A stretch of DNA of 8,258 bases. Source: an uncultured Bacilli bacterium (lineage in GTDB: Bacteria > Bacillota_I > Bacilli_A > RF39 > UBA660). Shown here piece after piece: positions 1 to 4,641 of the stretch. The position numbers were made by a program, and so were the translations under genes. A model generated the notes under the pieces. It did not search any database. It saw only the letters and a list, made by a program, of their open reading frames with translations, and had not been told where the DNA came from. Each line of letters opens with the position of its first letter. The first letter of the stretch is position 1. The stretch spans positions 1-8,258 of the forward strand of contig CANRHY010000035.1 in NCBI GenBank assembly GCA_947630515.1. The letters run 5' to 3'.

Positions 1-78
1 TTTTAAATTACTTACTAATTCTTCATCTGTTATTGTACCAAAATATAATTGACTTAATATCATATTTTCAGCATTCAT
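1..78 (-). CDS. Third ankyrin-operon protein, N-terminal 26 codons only (cut by window edge)
   Basis: An ATG at 78 opens a frame that runs off the left edge without a stop, giving 26 residues. It begins one base inside the stop codon of the preceding gene (TAATG overlap) and has a good SD, AAGAGGTG, at 83-90. The visible peptide includes QLYFGTITDEELVSNLK. This matches the pattern at the start of the two upstream genes: a short helix, two or three residues, I-x-D-E-x-L, then a leucine-rich helix. I therefore infer a third paralogue of the ankyrin family, although no ankyrin repeat is visible in this fragment. Its start is well supported; its product is an inference from N-terminal similarity and operon position. 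Confidence 0.6.
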   Translation of the reverse strand, partial: MNAENMILSQLYFGTITDEELVSNLK

Positions 79-90
79 TATACACCTCTT
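76..90 (-). promoter_or_regulatory. TAATG coupling with SD inside the preceding gene's last codons (junction 2)
   Basis: The sequence TTAAGAGGTGTATAATG repeats the arrangement of junction 1 with one base difference. The L-R-G-V codons contain AAGAGGTG (83-90), and the ATG at 78 overlaps the TAA stop by one base. Because the upstream frame is broken, coupled translation into this third gene may be reduced. Confidence 0.7.
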
Positions 91-569
91 AACCTCTTAA
101 CAAGTCTACTCACTGCAGCCTTTGTCTCTTCTTCGCTTTTCATTTCTACATCTGCATTCTTTTCATCTATATCTTTGTAATATTCTGCATGTTCTAACAT
201 TTCACATATATCAATATAATTATTTCCTTTTGCTATATCGTACGGAGTTTTTCCATCGTTATTTTTAATAGTTGTATCTGCACCATACTTAAGAAGTAAC
301 TTTACTATATCTTCTCTACCATGCCAGCATGCCTCCCCCAAAGCAGTATTTCCAGTTGAATCTTGCAAATTTACTAAAGCACCATTTTCAAGAAGAACCT
401 GTGCTATATCAATATTTTCAAATTTACATGCATACACTAGTGCTGTCCAACCAGATAAACTTTGTAAATTAACATCAGCGCCATTTTTAATTAGCATTTC
501 TACAATTTCTTTACTACCATCACGGGCTGCTCGCATTAAAGGAGTACGATTATATTTACTTACAACCAA
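78..569 (-). CDS. C-terminal ankyrin-repeat fragment of the split gene (about 163 codons)
   Basis: This frame contains three clean 33-residue ankyrin repeats and a fourth partial one. In frame numbering from the TTG at 569 they lie at about 7-39, 40-72, 73-105 and 106-134. Typical signatures are TPLMRAARDG, NGADVNLQ, TALVYAC, TALGEACWHG and KYGADTTIKNNDGKTPYDIA. The tail EMKSEEE...SRLVKRLRGV matches the intact paralogue. Ankyrin repeats are protein-binding scaffolds; no catalytic domain, signal peptide or membrane segment is present. The only early start is a TTG at 569 with no SD, so expression would depend on re-initiation or frameshifting. The final codons carry the SD for the next gene. 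Confidence 0.6.
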   Translation of the reverse strand: MVVSKYNRTPLMRAARDGSKEIVEMLIKNGADVNLQSLSGWTALVYACKFENIDIAQVLLENGALVNLQDSTGNTALGEACWHGREDIVKLLLKYGADTTIKNNDGKTPYDIAKGNNYIDICEMLEHAEYYKDIDEKNADVEMKSEEETKAAVSRLVKRLRGV

Positions 570-786
570 TATTTATAAGGTATCTAAGGGTTTTCACGTG
601 CTTTTTATCACAAACAACACACAATAAATTTTCTTTGCCATCAATTCCTGATTCATATACATAACTATCTATATCTTTAGCTGTTACTCCATGCCTTACT
701 AAATCTTTTAACTTTCTAAGAACCTCTTCATCACTAATTGGTTTACAATAATAATTTAATTCTATTATCAAATCTTTTAAAGTCAT
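556..786 (-). CDS. N-terminal fragment of the split ankyrin gene (76 aa)
   Basis: The ATG at 786 sits one base inside the stop of the upstream ankyrin gene. SD AAGAGGTG (791-798) lies 6 bases before it, so this fragment should be translated. Residues 1-40 form the family's non-repeat N-terminal module: a helix, a PISDEE turn, a helix, and then GVTAKDID, which is identical to the neighbour's. Residues 50-75 are the first half of an ankyrin-like repeat, with a LLCVVCDKKHVKTLRYLI helix pair. The frame stops just after LINIGCK. Alone it would be a helical stub with no complete repeat and probably would not fold as a binding scaffold. Confidence 0.6.
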   Translation of the reverse strand: MTLKDLIIELNYYCKPISDEEVLRKLKDLVRHGVTAKDIDSYVYESGIDGKENLLCVVCDKKHVKTLRYLINIGCK

Positions 787-798
787 TACACACCTCTT
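784..798 (-). promoter_or_regulatory. TAATG coupling with SD inside the preceding gene's last codons (junction 1)
   Basis: The last codons of the upstream ankyrin gene, encoding L-R-G-V-stop, read TTAAGAGGTGTGTAATG into the next start. AAGAGGTG (791-798) is a strong SD 6 bases before the ATG at 786, which shares its A with the TAA stop. The two cistrons should be translationally coupled. Confidence 0.75.
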
Positions 799-1400
799 AA
801 TTTTTTTGCAAGCCTACTAATTGTAATATTTACTTCTTCCTCACTTTTCATTTCTATATCTATATTTTCTTCTACTCTTCTATAATTTTCTGCATTTTTT
901 AATAAATTACTAATTTCTGAATTTGAAAAATCATAAGCACTCATCCCTCTGTTATCTTTAATACTTGCATCTGCACCATATTTAAGTAATAATTTAACCT
1001 TTTCTATATTACCACGAATACAAGCATGCATAAGTGCAGTCCTACCAGTACTATTATTTTGCAAATTAATACTATTATTAGCCCCATTTAAAAGTAACAA
1101 CTCTGTTATTTCTAAAGATCCATTTGTACTTGTATTATTCATAAGAGGCGTAAAATCATATGAACCTTTTAAATTAACATCACAATGGATACTTATAAGA
1201 AACTTTATAGTTTCAACACAATTTCTTTCACATGCCAAACATAATAAAGTTTCATTTCCATCTCTAAATTCTCTATTTCTCGCAGTATCTATATCCTTAG
1301 CAGTTACCCCGCTTTTAACTAACTTTATTAATTCACTTAATAATTTCTCATCATTTATTTTCACGTCATATAATTTTTTTAATAATTCTTCTATACTCAT
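786..1400 (-). CDS. Ankyrin-repeat protein, intact first gene of the ankyrin operon (204 aa)
   Basis: Residues 1-40 form a non-repeat helical N-terminal module ending GVTAKDID. Ankyrin-like units follow: about 50-80 (TLLCLACERN...CDVNLK), 84-120 (TPLM...NGANNSINLQ), 121-153 (TALMHACIRG...KYGADASIKDN) and a short last unit at 154-170 (AYDF...ISNLL). The second unit spans 37 residues from TPL to TAL, four more than the usual 33. The acidic and basic tail EMKSEEE...SRLAKKLRGV is shared with the next gene. I chose the ATG at 1400 because a GAGG at 1408-1411 lies 7 bases upstream. The in-frame ATG at 1415 has that same SD inside its coding sequence and none before it. The protein looks soluble and cytosolic, probably a protein-binding scaffold. 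Partner and function cannot be told from sequence. Confidence 0.85.
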   Translation of the reverse strand: MSIEELLKKLYDVKINDEKLLSELIKLVKSGVTAKDIDTARNREFRDGNETLLCLACERNCVETIKFLISIHCDVNLKGSYDFTPLMNNTSTNGSLEITELLLLNGANNSINLQNNSTGRTALMHACIRGNIEKVKLLLKYGADASIKDNRGMSAYDFSNSEISNLLKNAENYRRVEENIDIEMKSEEEVNITISRLAKKLRGV

Positions 1401-1429
1401 ACTAATACCTCGCATAATTAATGCAATTT

Positions 1430-1438
1430 ATTTTACCA
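1430..1438 (-). promoter_or_regulatory. Candidate extended -10 promoter of the ankyrin operon
   Basis: On the minus strand TGGTAAAAT is a TGn-type extended -10 with hexamer TAAAAT at 1435-1430. It would start transcription near 1423, about 22 bases before the ATG at 1400. The -35 position 17 bases upstream (TTTCTT) is poor and lies in the pyrimidine tract after spoIVFB. If real, it makes the ankyrin genes a unit separate from spoIVF. Confidence 0.4.
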
Positions 1439-1445
1439 TAAGAAG

Positions 1446-1475
1446 AAAAAAAAAGAAACCTAAATATCTCTTTCT
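1446..1475 (-). terminator. Weak intrinsic terminator after spoIVFB
   Basis: On the minus strand AGAAA (1475-1471) can pair with TTTCT (1458-1454) around a 12-base loop containing the spoIVFB stop codon. A run of nine T follows (1454-1446). The five-pair AT-rich stem is weak, so readthrough into the ankyrin genes is possible. Confidence 0.35.
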
Positions 1476-2197
1476 GTTAATTTAATATTATCTTTATATA
1501 TATAGAAACCTACATTTCTTTTAACTTCATTTATTTTATTAATTAAAATTCTTTTTTTAAATTTATAGTTTTTATATTTATATTCAAAAAGTAGTTTTCT
1601 TAATCTATATTTATGAACTTTTACTTCTTCTATTAATTTTACTAATAGAAATACAAAAATAAATATACTAAATAGTTTATTCATAAATAAAAATATACAT
1701 GGCAAAAATATAAAACTAACTACTAAAGTTATTTTATGTGATGCGTCAAAGGGAAGTATTAAATCTAAAATATTATTAAGTAACTTTCCTCCATCTAGTG
1801 GTAAGATAGGTAGTAAATTAAAAGTAAGTAAAAATATATTAACTTTTCTTAATATAATAAAAACTGTATTTGTTACAAGTCCATTTTTAAAAAGAACATA
1901 TACTAATAATAAAAACATAACTTGTGTTAAAGGACCCATTAATAGGGTTATAATTTCTTTTTTTATATTTAGATTTAAGTCTTCATTTAAAACTGTAACT
2001 CCTCCAAACATAAAGATATCTATATTTTTTACATTTAAATTAAGTAAACTTGCAGTTATGAAATGACCTAGTTCATGAATAATTATACTTATAATACACA
2101 AAAATACTATTTCAAAATAACCTGCAAGAAAAGATATAAGTACTACTAAATAAGTAGTAAAATGAATTTTTATATTACTGAATATATGTATTATAAT
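1460..2197 (-). CDS. spoIVFB: SpoIVFB-like intramembrane site-2 metalloprotease (pro-sigma-K processing), apparent ATT start
   Basis: M50 family zinc protease embedded in the forespore-surrounding membrane. In Bacillus it cleaves pro-sigma-K in the mother cell. Here HELGH (residues 41-45) supplies two zinc ligands and the catalytic Glu. NLLPILPLDGGK supplies the third ligand, Asp135. The His-to-Asp spacing of 94 equals my memory of B. subtilis H43/D137. Several hydrophobic membrane segments are present, with GPL near the middle and a basic cytosolic tail after about residue 185. The tail is shorter than in the 288-residue Bacillus protein, so a CBS-like domain seems reduced or absent. The first conventional start in frame is TTG at 2101, which has no SD and would delete the first membrane segment. 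Codons upstream of it read IKIHFTTYL, aligning with the Bacillus KIHVHPFL. Extending to ATT 2197 gives 245 residues, with GGAG nine bases before it and a 23-base overlap with spoIVFA. The family call is firm; the start is an inference. Confidence 0.8.
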   Translation of the reverse strand: MIIHIFSNIKIHFTTYLVVLISFLAGYFEIVFLCIISIIIHELGHFITASLLNLNVKNIDIFMFGGVTVLNEDLNLNIKKEIITLLMGPLTQVMFLLLVYVLFKNGLVTNTVFIILRKVNIFLLTFNLLPILPLDGGKLLNNILDLILPFDASHKITLVVSFIFLPCIFLFMNKLFSIFIFVFLLVKLIEEVKVHKYRLRKLLFEYKYKNYKFKKRILINKINEVKRNVGFYIYKDNIKLTERDI

Positions 2198-2765
2198 CTA
2201 ACACTTCTCCATCTTTTTCAAATTTTAAATATAATTTACCTTCGGCACTTCCTATAATAGTTCCCTTTTCTATATAATCATAAACTTTTATATCTAAAGA
2301 ATTCACATAACCATAGGTCACATCTATTCCATTACTTTGTTGCATTACTACTACATTACCAAGTCCTTCTTTTTCTCCTATAAAAACAATAAGTCCACTG
2401 TCAAGTGCTTTAACAGTATAATTACTACTTACACTAAGTAGTACCCCATCTTTATAGTCTTCTTTTTTATAGGTGTCTTCTACAACTTTACTCACTGCCT
2501 CAGTTTCTTCTTTTTTTATTATTTTATCCTTTATATTTAAAAAATATTTTTTATATAGAGTATTTATTTTTGAAAAATTAAAATCAGTTTCAAAAACTTC
2601 TTTTTTAACTAAAGAAGAAAACTTATCACTAACATTACTTATAATTAATACTATTAAACAAAGTGTTACAGTAAGTAAAGTTCTTTTAATTAGACTTTCT
2701 CTATAACTATTCTTTCTTACTTCATTATATTTTCCTTTATCTTTTAAATAATCTTCTAAAGTCAC
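2175..2765 (-). CDS. spoIVFA: SpoIVFA-like membrane protein with degenerate LytM/M23 domain
   Basis: In Bacillus, SpoIVFA anchors and holds SpoIVFB in check together with BofA until a forespore signal arrives. This 196-residue protein has a basic N-terminus, one membrane segment (about 29-45), a charged linker (50-108) and a C-terminal LytM-like beta domain (about 115-192). The domain contains SGLIVFIGEKEGLGN, NGIDVTYGYV and IEKGTIIG. Active M23 enzymes carry His-x-His at the YGYV position. Here it is Tyr-Gly-Tyr, and the other expected zinc ligands are also absent, so the domain should be structural rather than hydrolytic, as in known SpoIVFA. The start is GTG at 2765, seven bases after SD AGGGTG. 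Its position directly before, and overlapping, spoIVFB strongly supports the name despite low overall similarity. Confidence 0.8.
   Translation of the reverse strand: MTLEDYLKDKGKYNEVRKNSYRESLIKRTLLTVTLCLIVLIISNVSDKFSSLVKKEVFETDFNFSKINTLYKKYFLNIKDKIIKKEETEAVSKVVEDTYKKEDYKDGVLLSVSSNYTVKALDSGLIVFIGEKEGLGNVVVMQQSNGIDVTYGYVNSLDIKVYDYIEKGTIIGSAEGKLYLKFEKDGEVLDYNTYIQ
2207..2210 (-). promoter_or_regulatory. SD pointing to a non-standard spoIVFB start
   Basis: GGAG at 2210-2207, inside the end of spoIVFA, lies nine bases before the ATT at 2197 and twelve before the ATA at 2194. No ATG, GTG or TTG occurs in this frame between the upstream TAG (2200-2198) and the TTG at 2101. Confidence 0.4.
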
Positions 2766-2783
2766 TATATTTCACCCTAAAAA

Positions 2784-2812
2784 TATATATGAAAAAATAT
2801 AATAATTTATAC
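2784..2812 (-). promoter_or_regulatory. Candidate sigma-E-type promoter of spoIVFA-spoIVFB
   Basis: On the minus strand GTATAAA (2812-2806), a 14-base spacer, then CATATATA (2791-2784). This resembles the sigma-E pattern (an ATA-centred -35, 14-15 bases, CATACA-like -10), and Bacillus spoIVF is sigma-E controlled. The region is so AT-rich that chance matches are easy. Confidence 0.4.
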
Positions 2813-2818
2813 TTACTC

Positions 2819-2847
2819 TTGAAGTTTTACATATATTTTGAGAAAAT
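2819..2847 (+). promoter_or_regulatory. Candidate sigma-A promoter for the YigZ-like gene, start site at or near the ATG
   Basis: TTGAAG (2819-2824), 17 bases, GAAAAT (2842-2847) preceded by TGA, an extended -10. Only six bases separate the hexamer from the ATG at 2854, so the message would start at or beside the initiation codon. Confidence 0.35.
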
Positions 2848-2853
2848 ATAGAT

Positions 2854-3201
2854 ATGAGGAAGATAAGTGAGAGTTTTATATTAGAGAAAAAAAGTAAGTT
2901 TTATGGTTTTTTATATGAAATAGAAAGTGAAATTGAAGTAGAAAATATAATTAATAATTTAAAAAAAGAACATAAAAAAGCAAAACATATAGTGTATGCT
3001 TATAAACTTGGGGTAGTAGAAAGAAAGTATGAAGATAAAGAGCCATCTAATACAGCAGGGTTACCTATTTTAGAAGTAATAAATAAAAATAATTTAGATA
3101 ATACTCTTATAGTAGTAGTTAGGTATTTTGGAGGTACTCTTTTAGGAAGAGGTTTACTTACTAGAACTTATAGTAAGGCTGCTAGAGAGTTAATTAAGTA
3201 A
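2854..3201 (+). CDS. YigZ/IMPACT (UPF0029) family protein, single-domain form
   Basis: This 115-residue protein matches the N-terminal domain of the YigZ/YvyE family, related to eukaryotic IMPACT. Family marks are EKKSKFYGF (residues 11-19), KAKHIVYAYKLG (42-53), DKEPSNTAGLPILEV (61-75) and VVVRYFGGTLLGRGLLTRTYSKAA (from 87). Bacterial members are usually about 200 residues with a second ferredoxin-like domain (DUF1949). Here the frame ends at a TAA right after the first domain, followed at once by AT-rich spacer and a terminator. No remnant of the second domain is visible in any frame, so this is a natural short form. The cellular role of the family is poorly defined; links to ribosome-associated control have been proposed. 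No SD precedes the ATG. It is transcribed alone, divergent from spoIVFA. Confidence 0.85.
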   Translation: MRKISESFILEKKSKFYGFLYEIESEIEVENIINNLKKEHKKAKHIVYAYKLGVVERKYEDKEPSNTAGLPILEVINKNNLDNTLIVVVRYFGGTLLGRGLLTRTYSKAARELIK

Positions 3202-3232
3202 CAATTTTTTAAAAATTATATATACTATTATT

Positions 3233-3290
3233 AAGAAACACATTTATTATTAAGGGATTTAATAATATAAAAAGGTGTGTTTCTTTTATT
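3233..3290. terminator. Bidirectional terminator between convergent genes
   Basis: AAGAAACACA (3233-3242) and TGTGTTTCTT (3276-3285) pair perfectly over ten bases. Inside, ATTATTAA (3246-3253) pairs with TTAATAAT (3259-3266) around GGGAT. T-rich sequence follows on the plus strand (TTTCTTTTATT), and on the minus strand the stem also ends in TTTCTTAATAAT. It lies between the end of the YigZ-like gene and the end of the gpr-spoIIP operon and abuts the stop codon at 3286. Confidence 0.8.
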
Positions 3291-3615
3291 CTGAAAATAA
3301 ACTACCTATTACTTTAAATATTTTTCCTAAACCGTCATTTACAAAAGATTCTATTTTTTTACCTGCGTTTAGTCCTAGTTTAGAAACTGTATTAGTGTAA
3401 TCGTTTTTAGTGTTATCTATGTAATCACTTAGAGTTATATCTTTACCTTCTTTTATATCACTTTCAAATCTAGTCATTGCTTCTTCTGTAAGGAGCATTT
3501 TTGTTTTTTCTTTGTATTCATAGTAACCACTTTTATATAATATATAAACTGAAGAATATGCACCTAGTAATATAACAAATACTATAAAAAATACATTTTT
3601 CTTTTTCTTTTTCAT
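3286..3615 (-). CDS. Small single-pass membrane protein downstream of spoIIP (positional equivalent of YqxA)
   Basis: A 109-residue protein. A run of lysines (MKKKKK) leads into one membrane segment (about 7-27). A charged helical middle part follows (30-85), then an amphipathic C-terminus with alternating glycines (GLNAGKKIES, GLGKIFKVIGSLF). The topology should be N-in with most of the chain outside the cytoplasmic face. It overlaps the spoIIP stop by one base (TAATG) with only a weak SD (GAG), so it is probably made by coupled translation with SpoIIP. B. subtilis has a small membrane protein, YqxA, directly after spoIIP. The size, single membrane segment and helical C-terminus are comparable, but I cannot confirm homology. 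Function unknown; a sporulation role is suggested by position only. Confidence 0.7.
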   Translation of the reverse strand: MKKKKKNVFFIVFVILLGAYSSVYILYKSGYYEYKEKTKMLLTEEAMTRFESDIKEGKDITLSDYIDNTKNDYTNTVSKLGLNAGKKIESFVNDGLGKIFKVIGSLFSE

Positions 3616-4583
3616 TATTCATTCTCACTTTCTATAATAGTTTTTAAGGCACTAGCAATAACGCCCATTGTGTTATATACTTCTTCTATTTTGTTATCTA
3701 TCCCACCTACTTCAATTAATACACTTTTACCATTTAGATTAGGGTTATATTCTCCGTATACTGGTTCTTCATCTTTTTTTATAACTCCACGAGATATACC
3801 ATTTAATTTGTTATTTACGGCTATATTAAATTCCTCTGCAAAACCAATATTGTTTTCACTTTTTGTGTGTTCCATACCTGAGATAAAAATCACTTTAGCG
3901 TATCCTACTCCACCGGTTTCTAAATATGTACTATTTTTTAGTGCACTATCTCTATGTATATCAATTAAATATTTAATAGTTGGATACTTTTTTTCTGCTT
4001 CACGGGCAAAATATTCACTCGCGTGGTAACTATCATTATAATTCATATTATTGTTTTCTAGATATTCTTTAATATTATTAGTTTCTACTATAGTGCTTAT
4101 TCCCATTTCATTAAGTTTTTCACGAAGTATATAAGAAGCTATCATAACATTAGGTTTTACTGAGTAATCATAAGGTGTTAAAGAACTATATTCTTCTAAT
4201 TGATGGGTATTATATATATAAACAATCGGGTCTTTTATAACGGTTGGACTTGGATCTATTACATAATCACTACTTGCCTCATTATAATTAAAATCGTCTT
4301 CTATAATACTAGAAAATACACTTAAGTTATTTTTATCTACTATTTTATTAAGACCATCATATATTATGTATTTTGGACTTGTAATTTTTTCTTTTATATT
4401 ACCTAAAAAAGCACTGTCACTACCTGTAATTTCACCTAATAAATTTGTAAGTAAGTATTCTTTATCTACGTCACTATCTTTAGTAATTAATTTAATAAAA
4501 CACACAAAAGACAGAGTAAATATTATTAGATAAATAAAAACTCTTCTTTCATTTTTACGTTTAGTTTTAAAAACTTTTTTCAT
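3615..4583 (-). CDS. spoIIP: SpoIIP, stage II sporulation peptidoglycan amidase/endopeptidase
   Basis: SpoIIP works with SpoIID and SpoIIM in the mother-cell membrane, removing peptidoglycan to drive engulfment of the forespore. This 322-residue protein has a basic N-terminus and one membrane anchor (about 15-33). A variable linker (35-115) leads to the amidase-like domain (about 118-318). Motifs are YIYNTHQLEEY with His127, YLIDIHRDS with His210, and GKSVLIEVGGIDNKIEE with Glu291, the expected metal-binding and catalytic residues. The ATG at 4583 is preferred because AGGTG (4594-4590) lies six bases upstream. The in-frame GTG at 4592 is part of that SD. It follows gpr by about 58 bases and is coupled by a one-base overlap to the small membrane protein after it. 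Length and motifs look complete. Confidence 0.93.
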   Translation of the reverse strand: MKKVFKTKRKNERRVFIYLIIFTLSFVCFIKLITKDSDVDKEYLLTNLLGEITGSDSAFLGNIKEKITSPKYIIYDGLNKIVDKNNLSVFSSIIEDDFNYNEASSDYVIDPSPTVIKDPIVYIYNTHQLEEYSSLTPYDYSVKPNVMIASYILREKLNEMGISTIVETNNIKEYLENNNMNYNDSYHASEYFAREAEKKYPTIKYLIDIHRDSALKNSTYLETGGVGYAKVIFISGMEHTKSENNIGFAEEFNIAVNNKLNGISRGVIKKDEEPVYGEYNPNLNGKSVLIEVGGIDNKIEEVYNTMGVIASALKTIIESENE

Positions 4584-4589
4584 ATTCTT

Positions 4590-4594
4590 CACCT
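4590..4594 (-). promoter_or_regulatory. SD that decides the spoIIP start
   Basis: AGGTG on the minus strand, six bases before the ATG at 4583. It rules out the in-frame GTG at 4592, which lies within it. Confidence 0.7.
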
Positions 4595-4641
4595 AGTATA
4601 CATAATACACTTAAATATATGAAAAATATGTCGTTTTAAAT

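Larger units (their letters stand above)
78..786 (-). pseudogene. Ankyrin-repeat protein gene broken by a frameshift near 556-569
   Basis: Two frames, 786-556 and 569-78, together rebuild one protein like the intact neighbour at 786-1400. The first frame holds the N-terminal module and the first half of a repeat (LLCVVC...LINIGC). The second holds the continuation (TPLMRAARDG...), three full 33-residue repeats, a partial fourth and the family C-terminal tail. Between the Cys codon of IGC and the TPL motif there are 16 bases. The neighbour has 30 at the same place, and a canonical repeat also needs 30. A loss of 14 bases explains the shift. The downstream frame has no ATG at its beginning and no SD before its TTG, so it is unlikely to be made separately in quantity. 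The rest of the reading frame is undamaged, so the break looks recent. Confidence 0.65.

Noticed and set aside
554..572. Programmed ribosomal frameshifting in the split ankyrin gene
   Set aside because: There is no slippery heptamer or helper SD or stem at the junction, and 14 bases (not one) are missing relative to the paralogue.
1398..1415. ATG at 1415 as start of the intact ankyrin gene
   Set aside because: The only SD in the area lies downstream of it and is correctly spaced for the ATG at 1400; residues MRGIS have no counterpart in the paralogues.
1..1415. Mobile element or phage region carrying the ankyrin genes
   Set aside because: No transposase, integrase, terminal repeat or tRNA end is visible in the window; an origin by transfer remains possible but unsupported.
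2473..2706. Plus-strand open frame opposite spoIVFA
   Set aside because: Low-complexity translation in antisense to a gene with clear family features; no SD or recognisable domain.
3203..3220. AT-only palindrome after the YigZ-like gene as a terminator
   Set aside because: AATTTTTTAAAAATT folds only weakly and a far stronger hairpin follows at 3233.
3670..4029. Plus-strand open frame opposite spoIIP
   Set aside because: It mirrors the conserved SpoIIP catalytic region and has no SD or recognisable family.
4595..4641. Separate sigma-E promoter between gpr and spoIIP
   Set aside because: CATATATT-like strings occur but no -35 element has the right spacing, and a TATACT near the SD is too close to the ATG; not better than chance in this AT-rich gap.
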